Shown one piece after another: positions 17,450 to 26,174 of a stretch of DNA of 64,000 nucleotides. The notes under the pieces were generated by a model. The model ran no database searches, was not told the DNA's origin, and saw only the letters and a list, made by a program, of their open reading frames with translations. Made by a program: the position numbers and the translations under genes. The stretch spans positions 1 to 64,000 of the forward strand of contig NZ_MZXW01000015.1 in NCBI RefSeq assembly GCF_004123905.1. The letters are read 5' to 3'. Each line of letters starts with the position of its first letter. The stretch's first letter is position 1. This stretch comes from Bradyrhizobium betae (GTDB lineage: Bacteria > Pseudomonadota > Alphaproteobacteria > Rhizobiales > Xanthobacteraceae).

Positions 17450-18550
17450 CTAGGCCGGGTCCGTCCCCAATGAACTAACCCCGCCGCCGCGGACTGCTTC
17501 CGGGCTGCCGCTGAAGGCGGCGACCAATTTTTCCAGGACCGGCGAAAAGCCGCCGTCGGACGGGACGATCGCCGCGGAGGACGGCAGTTCCGACGTTCGG
17601 TGGCAGGCCGTTGCATGTCCGATGCCATCCGGGACGAGCTGTGGCATTTCGCTGCGGCAGCGGTCGATGACATAGGGGCAACGGGTGTGGAAGCGGCACC
17701 CCGGCGGCGGATTGAGCGCGCTGGGGATCTCCCCTTGCAGCACAATCCGGCTGCGCTTTGCCTGCGGTTTAGGCACCGGGATCGCGGACAGCAGCGCCCG
17801 ACTATAGGGATGGCCGGGTGCTGCGAACAGCGCGTCCGCCTCGGCCGTCTCGACGATCTGGCCGAGGTTCATCACCGCGACGTGGTCGGCGATGTGCTTG
17901 ACCACGGCGAGGTCGTGCGAGACGAAAATATAAGCCAGCCCAAGCCGGTCCTGAAGCTCGCGCAGCAGATTGAGGATTTGCGAGCGGATCGAGACGTCCA
18001 GCGCCGAGACCGGCTCGTCGCAGATGATCAGTTTCGGCTCGACCGCGAGCGCGCGGGCAATCGCGATGCGCTGGCGCTGGCCGCCGGAGAATTCGTGCGG
18101 ATAGCGTCGCGCGAGCCGCGGCTCTAGCCCAACCAGCCGCAAGATTTCCGCGACGCGCTCGTGCCGCTGCGCCGATGGCACGAGGTTGTGCAGCGCCAGC
18201 GGCTCGGTCAGGATCTGGCCGACCGTCATGCGCGGGTTGAGCGAGGCGTAGGGGTCCTGAAAGATGATCTGCGCCTCGCGGCGGAAGGCACGCAGCGTGT
18301 TGGCGTCGAGCGAGAGGAGATCGCGGCCCTCGAAGCGGATCGCACCCTCATCCGGCTCGATCAGCCGCAGCACCAGGCGGCTGACGGTGGATTTGCCGCA
18401 GCCGGATTCGCCGACCAGCGCCAGCGTCATTCCGGCTTCGAGCGAGAAGGACACGCCGTCGACCGCCTTGACATGCGCCAGCGCCCGGCCGAACAGCGAG
18501 CGCTCGGCGACGAAATGCTTGACCAGGCCTTCGACCTCGAGCAGCGCCAT
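17450..18550 (-). CDS. Oligopeptide ABC transporter ATP-binding protein, DppF/OppF type (system 2)
   Basis: 366 residues, longer than the usual 320-330 because of an extra C-terminal tail after the oligopeptide-transporter C-terminal motif. Walker A (GESGCGKST), the signature FSGGQRQRIAIARAL, Walker B (LIICDEP) and the switch His in VSHDLAVVKHIAD are intact. The C-terminal cysteine-containing segment PPPGCRFHTRCPYVIDRC is typical of the Dpp/Opp subgroup. It starts at the ATG overlapping the previous stop (TGATG). Confidence 0.9.
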   Translation of the reverse strand: MALLEVEGLVKHFVAERSLFGRALAHVKAVDGVSFSLEAGMTLALVGESGCGKSTVSRLVLRLIEPDEGAIRFEGRDLLSLDANTLRAFRREAQIIFQDPYASLNPRMTVGQILTEPLALHNLVPSAQRHERVAEILRLVGLEPRLARRYPHEFSGGQRQRIAIARALAVEPKLIICDEPVSALDVSIRSQILNLLRELQDRLGLAYIFVSHDLAVVKHIADHVAVMNLGQIVETAEADALFAAPGHPYSRALLSAIPVPKPQAKRSRIVLQGEIPSALNPPPGCRFHTRCPYVIDRCRSEMPQLVPDGIGHATACHRTSELPSSAAIVPSDGGFSPVLEKLVAAFSGSPEAVRGGGVSSLGTDPA

Positions 18551-19539
18551 CACGACACCAACAGTTCGAGCGGCGCGCGGATGCAGCGCGAAAGGTGGCC
18601 AGGGCTGACTTCAACCAGCGGCGGCTGCGCCCTGGTGCAGGCCTCGAGCACGAACGGACAGCGCGCGGCGAAGCGGCAGCCGGCTGGCGGCTGCGCCATG
18701 TTCGGCACCATGCCTTCGATGGTCGCAAGCTGCTCGGCGCGATGGTCGAGTCGCGGGATCGAGCCGAGCAGGCCGACCGTGTAGGGGTGCTGCGGCGTGG
18801 CGAACAATTCGTCCACCGGCGCGCGCTCGACGATCTCGCCGGCATACATCACCGCGACCTCGTCGCAGACTTCGGCGACCACGCCGAGATCGTGCGTGAT
18901 CAGGATGATCGCGGCGCCGCTTGCCGCCTTCAATTCGCGCATCAGCTCCAGGATCTGCGCCTGCAGGGTGACGTCGAGTGCGGTGGTCGGCTCGTCCGCG
19001 ATCAGCAGGCGCGGATCGCAGGCCAGCGCCATCGCGATCATGACGCGCTGGCGCATGCCGCCGGAGAGCTTATGCGGGTATTCGTCGATGCGCCGCTCGG
19101 GCGAGGGAATGTGGACGCGCCGCAGCAGCTCGATCGCCCGCTGGCGCGCGCTCTTCCGCGAGCCGCCGCGATGACGCAAAATCGTTTCGATGATCTGGTC
19201 GCCGATTGTAAAGCTCGGGTTGAGCGAGGTCATCGGCTCCTGAAAAATCATCGCGAGCCGGTTGCCGCGCAGATCGCGCAGCGTCTGGTCAGGAGTCTTC
19301 AGCAGATCAAAGCCGTCGAAGCGGATCGCGCCTGATATTTCCGCGCTCTGCTTTGGTAGCAATCCCATGATTGCGAGCGACGTCACGCTCTTGCCGCAGC
19401 CGGATTCGCCGACGAGACCGAGCGTGGCGCCATTGGCGACGCTGAGATCGACGCCGTCGACCGCGTGGGTGACGCGGCCATCGTCACCGTGAAAGCGGAT
19501 ACGGAGATCCCTAATCTCGATGAGGGGGCTCGCGCTCAT
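18550..19539 (-). CDS. Oligopeptide ABC transporter ATP-binding protein, DppD/OppD type (system 2)
   Basis: 329 residues. Walker A is GESGCGKSV, signature [15 protein letters not shown], Walker [13 protein letters not shown], and the C-terminal motif [18 protein letters not shown] is present. The start at 19539 overlaps the stop of the DUF1028 gene by four bases, so the two are translationally coupled. It forms the ATPase heterodimer with the DppF-type protein encoded next. Confidence 0.9.
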   Translation of the reverse strand: MSASPLIEIRDLRIRFHGDDGRVTHAVDGVDLSVANGATLGLVGESGCGKSVTSLAIMGLLPKQSAEISGAIRFDGFDLLKTPDQTLRDLRGNRLAMIFQEPMTSLNPSFTIGDQIIETILRHRGGSRKSARQRAIELLRRVHIPSPERRIDEYPHKLSGGMRQRVMIAMALACDPRLLIADEPTTALDVTLQAQILELMRELKAASGAAIILITHDLGVVAEVCDEVAVMYAGEIVERAPVDELFATPQHPYTVGLLGSIPRLDHRAEQLATIEGMVPNMAQPPAGCRFAARCPFVLEACTRAQPPLVEVSPGHLSRCIRAPLELLVS

Positions 19540-20246
19540 GATGACCTTGCACGCGCTGCGGCGATGCTGGCGTCGATGATGCTGCGATCGGTGTTGCCGG
19601 CCGGGTTCCGCCGCGTCGGCATGGAAGAGCGGAAATGCACCCAGAGCTCGTGGCTGACCTTTTCGAGTCGTTCGAGCTCGCCGAGCGGATCGGGATGATC
19701 GTCGGCGCGAATGTCCAGCACCGGCCATTCCTCCTCGCCATGGATCAGCAAGGCCGCGGATTGCTTGCCGCGCTTGTCGCCGCCGGCTGCCTCGCCCGCA
19801 CGCATCGCCGCGAGCAGGCGGGCCGGGAAGGGCAGGCTGTCATTGGCGATATAGGTTTTTGCGGTCTCGTCGAGCACGTCGGCGCCCGCGAGCATATTGC
19901 CGGCAATGGAGAAGCCGCTACCGGCGATGTGCCCGCACCAGTCGACGCAGTCGCGCCCCGTATGCGCGGCGATCTCGCCGCTGGCATCCATGATGTGGAT
20001 CTGCCGGCTCTCGCGGCCATCGTCGGTCGCGAGCAAGGCGGCGAGCACGTCATGTGCGTTCAGGCCGTCACGCAGCAGCTTGACGCCGTCGATGCCGTAA
20101 TAGGGATTGACGAAGGCCTGCGTCGCGATCGCGCCGAGGCCGGCGGCGATATAGGGCACGCGCGCCCCGACGGCGAAGAAGCGGGTCGCGACCGCAATGC
20201 CGAACTGGCCGGTGGCAGAATCTCGCGCAATGATCGACCAGGTCAT
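19536..20246 (-). CDS. DUF1028-family protein (Ntn-hydrolase-like)
   Basis: 236 residues. The start MTWSIIARDSATGQFGIAVATRFFAVG and the GLGAIATQAFVNPYYG segment are characteristic of DUF1028, a family with an Ntn-hydrolase-like fold often found beside peptidases and peptide transporters. No signal peptide, so cytoplasmic. It lies between gamma-glutamyltransferase (nine-base gap) and the second transporter (four-base overlap), so it is embedded in the peptide-use operon. A hydrolytic role on imported peptides or amides is inference only. Confidence 0.85.
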   Translation of the reverse strand: MTWSIIARDSATGQFGIAVATRFFAVGARVPYIAAGLGAIATQAFVNPYYGIDGVKLLRDGLNAHDVLAALLATDDGRESRQIHIMDASGEIAAHTGRDCVDWCGHIAGSGFSIAGNMLAGADVLDETAKTYIANDSLPFPARLLAAMRAGEAAGGDKRGKQSAALLIHGEEEWPVLDIRADDHPDPLGELERLEKVSHELWVHFRSSMPTRRNPAGNTDRSIIDASIAAARARSS

Positions 20247-20255
20247 GTGCTGCCT

Positions 20256-22061
20256 TCAGCGCCCTGCGGCGTAGCCCTGCATGCCGCGCGGATTGGCGGC
20301 GGCGCGTCGGCGCACCCCGACGCGCGAGGCGGCGGTGAGGCGGCCTTCGGACCAGTCGGGGCCGACCTCGACGATATGCCCGCGCTCGCGAAGGTTCTCG
20401 ATCGTCGCCTTCGGCACGCGGTTCTCGACCACGAGCACGCCGGGACGGGCGGTGCGCGGCCAGAACGAGATCGGGAAATGCTCGGAGTGCCAGGCCGGCG
20501 CGTCGATGGCCTCCTGGAGATTAAGGTTGCAATGGACGTGGCGCAGAAAAAATTGCGTGATCCACTGATCCTGCTGGTCGCCGCCGGGCGAGCCCCAGGC
20601 CAGATACGGCTCGCCGTCGCGTAGCGCCATGGTCGGCGACAGCGTCGTGCGCGGCCGCTTGCCCGGCGCGAGCGAGCTCGGTTGGTTCTCCTCCAGATCG
20701 AACATTTGGGCGCGGCTACCGAGGCAGAAACCCAGCTCGGGAATGACAGGCGAGGATTGCAGCCAACCGCCGGACGGTGTCGACGAGACCATGTTGCCGG
20801 CTTTGTCGATGATGTCGAAATGCACGGTGTCGCCGCGCACTTCGCCAAAGCGCCCAACCGTCGGTTCGCCGGCGCCGAGCGCGCCCACGGCCTCGCGCTG
20901 GCCTTCGGCGCGGCGCAGCTTGACCACGCCACCAAGGCCCTCGACCGCGCCGGGCCGGAGATCGAGCGAAGCTTTCTCGGTAACCAACTTGCGGCGTTCG
21001 TCGTTATAGGCGTCCGACAGCAGCGTTGCGATCGGGATCTCGCTGAACTTGGGATCGCCGTAGAATTTTTCGCGGTCGGCGAAGGCGAGCTTTGCGCATT
21101 CGATCTGGAGATGGATGAATTCCGGCCCGGTCGGGTCGAGCCCGTCGAGCGCAAATCCCTTCAAGAGCGCGAGCTGTTGGAGCGTCACGGGGCCCTGGCT
21201 CCAGACGCCGGCCTTGCAGACGGTGTAGCGGCCATAGTCGTAGGTGAGTGGGGCCTCGATGGTTGGCTGCCAGCGTGCCATGTCGTCGGCGGAGAGGACG
21301 CCGCGATGCGGCGAGCCGCTGACGTCCATCACCTCTTGGGTCCGGCAGAACTTGTCGATGGCTTCCGCGACAAAACCTTGCGACCAAGCTTTGCGCGCAC
21401 GCTCGATCTCGGCGTCGCGGCCTCCACCACCGCTCTCGGCTTCGCTGAGAATCCGGGCGTAGGTCGCGGCCAGCGTCTTGTTGGTGAAGAGCGTGCCGGG
21501 CCTCGGCACTTCGCCGTTTGGCAGATAGACTGCGGCCGACGTCGGCCAATGCTTGCGGAACAATTGCTCGACAGTCTGGATCGTGGCGCAGGCGCGCTCG
21601 ACCAGCGGATAGCCGTCGCGCGCATAAGAGATCGCGGGCTCCAGCACGTCGCGCACGCGCATCGTGCCGTAGTCGCGGAGCAGCATCATCCAGGATTCGA
21701 AGGTGCCGGGGACACAGGCCGCGAGCAGGCCGGTGCCGGGCACCATGTCGAGGCCTTCGCTCTTGTAGTGCGCGATGGTGGCGCGCGCCGGCGCCGGGCC
21801 CTGGCCGCAGATCACCTCGGTGCGGCCGCGCTTCACGTCATGGACGATAATAGGCACGTCGCCGCCGGGACCGTTCAGATGTGGCTCGACAACCTGGAGC
21901 GTGAAGGCGGTGGCGACGCCGGCATCGAAGGCGTTGCCGCCCTTTTCGAGGACGGCCATGCCGACGGCGGTCGCGATCCAGTGTGTGGTGGCGACGACCC
22001 CGAACGTGCCCTCGATCTCGGGGCGCGTCGTGAAAGGATCGGGATTGACGTTGCTGGCCAT
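20256..22061 (-). CDS. ggt: Gamma-glutamyltransferase family protein, apparently cytoplasmic
   Basis: 601 residues, normal length for a GGT precursor that self-cleaves into two subunits. GGNAFDAGVATAFTLQVVEPHLNGPGGD is the family start. The expected nucleophilic threonine is in GDTVHFDIIDKAGNMVSSTPS (about residue 419), and GSPGGDQQDQW corresponds to the GSPGG motif near the C-terminus. There is no signal peptide: the protein starts MASNVNPDPFTTRPEIEG, so it probably acts on substrates already imported, unlike periplasmic Ggt. It may cleave gamma-glutamyl bonds in glutathione or related peptides, or be an acylase of the same family. Two Dpp-type transporters flank it. Confidence 0.85.
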   Translation of the reverse strand: MASNVNPDPFTTRPEIEGTFGVVATTHWIATAVGMAVLEKGGNAFDAGVATAFTLQVVEPHLNGPGGDVPIIVHDVKRGRTEVICGQGPAPARATIAHYKSEGLDMVPGTGLLAACVPGTFESWMMLLRDYGTMRVRDVLEPAISYARDGYPLVERACATIQTVEQLFRKHWPTSAAVYLPNGEVPRPGTLFTNKTLAATYARILSEAESGGGGRDAEIERARKAWSQGFVAEAIDKFCRTQEVMDVSGSPHRGVLSADDMARWQPTIEAPLTYDYGRYTVCKAGVWSQGPVTLQQLALLKGFALDGLDPTGPEFIHLQIECAKLAFADREKFYGDPKFSEIPIATLLSDAYNDERRKLVTEKASLDLRPGAVEGLGGVVKLRRAEGQREAVGALGAGEPTVGRFGEVRGDTVHFDIIDKAGNMVSSTPSGGWLQSSPVIPELGFCLGSRAQMFDLEENQPSSLAPGKRPRTTLSPTMALRDGEPYLAWGSPGGDQQDQWITQFFLRHVHCNLNLQEAIDAPAWHSEHFPISFWPRTARPGVLVVENRVPKATIENLRERGHIVEVGPDWSEGRLTAASRVGVRRRAAANPRGMQGYAAGR

Positions 22062-22142
22062 GGCTACCTCATTTGCGGCGCGCGCAATTGATCACAGCCG
22101 ATGCTGGGATGCCAAATGCACAGGCCGCATGGCACGCACGCG

Positions 22143-23132
22143 TCACGCTGGGACCGGCGCGGTGTTCACTGCGTGACAGGCGACGCCGTCGATCAGTTCC
22201 GGGGCTTCCTTGCGGCACAGATCGAACGCCAGCGGGCATCGCGGATTGAAGGCGCAGCCGGGGGGCGGATTGATCGGGTTCGGGATCTCGCCCTTCACCG
22301 GAATGCGCTGGCGGCCGCTCATGGCGAGATCGGGCACGGCGCCCAATAGCATCTTGGTGTAGGGCATGCGCGGCCGGGCAAACAGTTCGCGGCCCTCGGC
22401 GATCTCGACGATGCGGCCAAGATACATCACGCCGACGCGGCTCGCCATGTGGCGGACCACGGCGAGGTTGTGACTGATGAACATGTAGGTCAGGCCGAAC
22501 TTGTCCTGGAGGTCGCGCATCAGGTTCAGGATCTGCGCCTGAACGGAGACGTCGAGTGCCGAGGTCGGCTCGTCGCAGACGATGAATTCGGCTTCGGAGG
22601 CAAGCGCCCGGGCGATCGCAATGCGCTGGCGCTGGCCGCCGGAGAATTCGTGCGGGAATTTCAGCCGGTCGTCCGGATGCAGGCCGACGAGACTGAGAAG
22701 TTCGCCGACGCGGGTCTGGATGTCGCGCTCGCCCTGGATCAGGTCGAAGGCGCGGATCGGCTCGGAGATGATGGCATCGACGCGGAAGTGTGGGTTCAGG
22801 CTTGCATAGGGATCCTGGAAGATCATCTGGATGCGGCGGCGCAGCTTGCGCCGCGCCTGGGCCTGCCGCGGATCGGTCATCGAGACGCCGTCGATCAGGA
22901 CGTCGCCGGAACTCGGCGGCAACAGGCCGACGACCATGCGCGCCACCGTGGTTTTGCCCGAGCCGGACTCGCCGACCAGCGCAAAAGTCTCGCCCTTCCT
23001 GATGTCGAAGGTGACGTGATCGACGGCCTTGAGATATTCGAGCTGCCCCCCTTCGAGCACGCGGTTGAGCCATGGCTTCGAGACGTCGAAGACGCGGCGC
23101 AGATTTGTGGCCTGAACGAAGGGCGTGCTCAT
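22143..23132 (-). CDS. Oligopeptide ABC transporter ATP-binding protein, DppF/OppF type (system 1)
   Basis: 329 residues. Walker A GESGSGKTT, signature FSGGQRQRIAIARAL, Walker B FIVCDEPTSALD, switch His in ISHNLAVVRHMAS, and the Dpp-type tail PPPGCAFNPRCPLAFDLC. The start overlaps the stop of the DppD-type gene by four bases. An 81-base gap separates it from gamma-glutamyltransferase, with no terminator seen. Confidence 0.9.
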   Translation of the reverse strand: MSTPFVQATNLRRVFDVSKPWLNRVLEGGQLEYLKAVDHVTFDIRKGETFALVGESGSGKTTVARMVVGLLPPSSGDVLIDGVSMTDPRQAQARRKLRRRIQMIFQDPYASLNPHFRVDAIISEPIRAFDLIQGERDIQTRVGELLSLVGLHPDDRLKFPHEFSGGQRQRIAIARALASEAEFIVCDEPTSALDVSVQAQILNLMRDLQDKFGLTYMFISHNLAVVRHMASRVGVMYLGRIVEIAEGRELFARPRMPYTKMLLGAVPDLAMSGRQRIPVKGEIPNPINPPPGCAFNPRCPLAFDLCRKEAPELIDGVACHAVNTAPVPA

Positions 23133-24115
23133 GCCGCGCTCTCCGCCGGGACAGTGTCGTAGAGATGGCAGGCAACCGACTGTGTGCCGCGCGGCAGCGG
23201 CTCCGGCCTATCGATCCGGCAGCGATCGAAGGCGGATGCGCAGCGCGGATTGAACGAGCAGCCGCGCGGGATCGCCGACAGCCGCGGCATCGAGCCGGGG
23301 ATCTGCACCAGACGCTTGTCGTCGCCGGCAAGCGTCGGGATCGCGCCCATCAGGCCCTTGGCGTAGGGGTGCAGTGGGTTCTTCACGACGTCCTGCACCG
23401 GGCCGATCTCGGCGACACGGCCGGCATACATGACGGCCACGCGGTCCGAGGTCTCGGCGATCACGCCCATGTCGTGGGTCACCAGCATCACGGCCGTGCC
23501 GTGGTCACGGCCCAGCCGCTTGATCAGCGAGATGATCTGCGCCTGCACGGAGACGTCGAGCGCGGTGGTCGGCTCGTCCGCGATGATCAGCTCCGGCTCG
23601 GCGCAGATCGCAAGCGCAATCACGACGCGCTGGCGCATGCCGCCGGAGAACTCGTGGGGATAGCCGTCGATGCGCTTCTCCGGCGCGGGAATGCCGACTT
23701 CGGCGAGCAGGTCGATGGCGCGGCGGCGGGCGGCCGTCTCGGACAGATTGAGGTGGGTCCGGATCGTCTCGACGAGCTGGTCGCCGACCTTGTACAGCGG
23801 ATTGAGCGAGGTGAGCGGATCCTGGAAGATCATGCCGATGCGCTTGCCCCGGATACGGCGCATCTCCTCCGGCGGCAGATTGTCGATGCGCAAGCCGGCG
23901 AGACGAATCTCGCCGCCGGCAATGCGGCCGGGCGGATCGATCAGGCCGATCACCGCGAGGCCCGTGACGGACTTGCCGGCGCCGGATTCGCCGACCACCC
24001 CCAACACCTCGCCCTTGGCGATGTCGAAGGAGACGCCGTCGATGGCGCGCAACGTGCCGCGGCGGGCGGCGAACTCCACCTGGAGATTGCGTACGGAGAG
24101 AACGGGTTCGGTCAT
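23129..24115 (-). CDS. Oligopeptide ABC transporter ATP-binding protein, DppD/OppD type (system 1)
   Basis: 328 residues. Walker A GESGAGKSV, signature [15 protein letters not shown], Walker [13 protein letters not shown], switch His in VTHDMGVIAETSD, tail motif PRGCSFNPRCASAFDRC. It begins 13 bases after the DppC-type gene and is coupled to the DppF-type gene. It forms the second half of the ATPase pair for transporter 1. Confidence 0.9.
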   Translation of the reverse strand: MTEPVLSVRNLQVEFAARRGTLRAIDGVSFDIAKGEVLGVVGESGAGKSVTGLAVIGLIDPPGRIAGGEIRLAGLRIDNLPPEEMRRIRGKRIGMIFQDPLTSLNPLYKVGDQLVETIRTHLNLSETAARRRAIDLLAEVGIPAPEKRIDGYPHEFSGGMRQRVVIALAICAEPELIIADEPTTALDVSVQAQIISLIKRLGRDHGTAVMLVTHDMGVIAETSDRVAVMYAGRVAEIGPVQDVVKNPLHPYAKGLMGAIPTLAGDDKRLVQIPGSMPRLSAIPRGCSFNPRCASAFDRCRIDRPEPLPRGTQSVACHLYDTVPAESAA

Positions 24116-24128
24116 GAACGCTGCATAC

Positions 24129-25091
24129 TCATCGAAGCTTTGGGTTGAGGGCGTCGCGCAGCCAGTCGCCGAGCAGGTTGATCGACAGGATGAGCGCCGC
24201 GAGTGCGATGCCGGGAAATGCGACGATCCACCATTCGCCTGCGAACAGATAGCCGTTGCCGATGCGGATCAGCGTGCCCAGCGACGGCATGGTCTCGGGC
24301 ATGCCCGAGCCGAGGAATGATAGTGTCGCTTCGGTGATGATGGCGAGCGCGAGATTGATGGTGGCGATGACGAGGATCGGCCCCATCGTGTTCGGCAGCA
24401 CGTGGCGCAGCATGATCACGGGGGCAGGCAGGCCGATCAGCTGCGCGGCGGCGACATAGTCCTTGTTCTTCTCGACCAGCACAGAGCCGCGCACTGTGCG
24501 GGCATACTGCACCCAGAAGCTCAGGCCGATGGCGAAGACCAGCACGGCCAGCATGCTCATCTCGTCGAGCTTGTTGCCGAACACCGATTTGGCGATGCCG
24601 TTGATCAGGAGTGCGATCAGGATGGCCGGAAACGAAAGCTGCACGTCGGCGATGCGCATGATCAGTCCGTCGACGGCGCCGCCGAAATAGCCGGCCGTCA
24701 GCCCGAGCAGGATGCCGATCGCGCCGGAGAGGACTACGCCGAGCACGCCGACGAGGAGCGAGATACGCAGGCCGTAGAGGATCGCGGACAGCACGTCGCG
24801 ACCCTGCTCGTCGGTGCCGAGCAGGAACGGGCTCTGGCCGTCAGCGGTCCAGAGCGGCGAGATGCGGGAATTCATCAGCTGGAGCTGCGCCGGATCGAAC
24901 GGATTCTGTACCGACAACACCGAGGCAAAGATCGCGATCAGGAAGAACAGCAGCGTTACGGCCGCTGCGATCATGGTGATCTTGGAGCGACGGAACGAAT
25001 AGAACAAATCGCTATCGAGCGCGCGCCTGAACCAGCCGGGTGCGGCGGCAGCACGTGTCTCGGCAGTGTGCGGAACGACGGCTTCGCTCAT
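24129..25091 (-). CDS. Dipeptide/oligopeptide ABC transporter permease, DppC type (system 1)
   Basis: 320 residues, starting at MSEAVVPHTAETR; an in-frame extension upstream overlaps the previous gene and is rejected. Six membrane helices are expected. LGTDEQGRDVLSAILYGLRISLLVG and the EAA loop (YVAAAQLIGLPAPVIMLRHVLPN) place it in the DppC group. Its start is one base from the DppB-type stop, so the pair is tightly coupled. Confidence 0.9.
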   Translation of the reverse strand: MSEAVVPHTAETRAAAAPGWFRRALDSDLFYSFRRSKITMIAAAVTLLFFLIAIFASVLSVQNPFDPAQLQLMNSRISPLWTADGQSPFLLGTDEQGRDVLSAILYGLRISLLVGVLGVVLSGAIGILLGLTAGYFGGAVDGLIMRIADVQLSFPAILIALLINGIAKSVFGNKLDEMSMLAVLVFAIGLSFWVQYARTVRGSVLVEKNKDYVAAAQLIGLPAPVIMLRHVLPNTMGPILVIATINLALAIITEATLSFLGSGMPETMPSLGTLIRIGNGYLFAGEWWIVAFPGIALAALILSINLLGDWLRDALNPKLR

Positions 25092-25092
25092 C

Positions 25093-26073
25093 TCAATGCG
25101 CCCGGCTGACCGTCGAGCGCAGCCGCGGATCGACGATGGTGTAGAGGATATCAACCACGAGATTGATGGTGACGAAGATCAGGGAGACCATCATCAGATA
25201 GGCTGCCATGATCGGGATATCGACATTCTGAACGGCCTGCACGAACAGGAGCCCCATGCCCGGCCACTGGAACACGGTCTCGGTGATGATGGCAAAAGCA
25301 ATGACCGAGCCAAATTGCAGGCCCGCGACGGTGATCACGGGAACCAGCGTGTTGCGCAGCGCGTGACCGAAATGGATCGCCCGCGTGGTCAGCCCGCGGG
25401 CGCGGGCAAAGCGGATGTAGTCGGTGCGCATGACTTCGAGCATTTCGGCGCGCACCAGCCGCATGATCAAGGTCATCTGGAACAGGCCGAGCGTGATCGA
25501 AGGCATGATCAGCGCCTTCAGCCCCGAAAGCGTCAGGAGGCCTGTCGTCCACCAGCCGATATGGACGACATCACCCCGTCCGAACGAGGGCAGCCAGCCG
25601 AGGGTCACCGAGAACAGGTAGATCATGAGAACGCCGATCAGGAAGGTCGGCAGCGAGATGCCGATCAGCGAGACGGCCTGGAAGACATGTGCGAGCCAGC
25701 TGTCGCGACGCAGCGCGGAATAGACGCCCATCAGGATGCCGCTGACCATGGCGAAGATCGTGGCAACGATGGCCAGCTCCAGCGTAGCCGGCATCCGCTC
25801 CATCAAGAGATTGGTGACGGGCAGGCGGAACTGATAGGACACGCCGAACTTGAACTGCGCGGCGTTGCCGATATAGCGACCGAATTGCACGATCACGGGA
25901 TCGTCGAGACCGAGCGACTTGCGGATCGCGGCGCGCTCGGCGCCCGACGTATCCATCCCGACCATCTGATTGACGGGATCGCCGGCGAAGCGAAACATCG
26001 AGAACGAGATGATCCCGACGGCGATCATGACGCCAATGGCCTGGATGGCCCGGCGCAGTGTGAAAGCGAGCAT
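25093..26073 (-). CDS. Dipeptide/oligopeptide ABC transporter permease, DppB type (system 1)
   Basis: 326 residues. The start MLAFTLRRAIQAIGVMIAVGIISFSMFRF, the FGVSYQFRLPVTNLL segment, and the EAA loop (YIRFARARGLTTRAIHFGHALRNTLVPVIT) identify the DppB group. The C-terminus VDILYTIVDPRLR is typical. The 101-base gap to the binding-protein gene contains a strong hairpin (26129-26158) that may set relative expression. Confidence 0.9.
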   Translation of the reverse strand: MLAFTLRRAIQAIGVMIAVGIISFSMFRFAGDPVNQMVGMDTSGAERAAIRKSLGLDDPVIVQFGRYIGNAAQFKFGVSYQFRLPVTNLLMERMPATLELAIVATIFAMVSGILMGVYSALRRDSWLAHVFQAVSLIGISLPTFLIGVLMIYLFSVTLGWLPSFGRGDVVHIGWWTTGLLTLSGLKALIMPSITLGLFQMTLIMRLVRAEMLEVMRTDYIRFARARGLTTRAIHFGHALRNTLVPVITVAGLQFGSVIAFAIITETVFQWPGMGLLFVQAVQNVDIPIMAAYLMMVSLIFVTINLVVDILYTIVDPRLRSTVSRAH

Positions 26074-26128
26074 CTGTTCCTTTCACATCTCTTCAGCGGC
26101 ACGCATCATCGCGTTAGCCCGAAACAGC

Positions 26129-26158
26129 AAGTCCCGGAAGCCGGAGCTCCCGGGACTT
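26129..26158 (-). promoter_or_regulatory. Intercistronic hairpin between binding protein and permease
   Basis: AAGTCCCGG at 26129-26137 pairs exactly with CCGGGACTT at 26150-26158. There is no T-run after it in the direction of transcription, so it is more likely an mRNA-stabilising or attenuating stem than a full terminator. Such stems often keep the binding protein in excess over the membrane parts. Confidence 0.6.
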
Positions 26159-26174
26159 CACAACTTGTCAACAC

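Noticed and set aside
19540..19728. 63-residue extension of the DppD-type ATPase
   Set aside because: It lies wholly inside the DUF1028 gene in another frame; the overlap start at 19539 is the normal family N-terminus.
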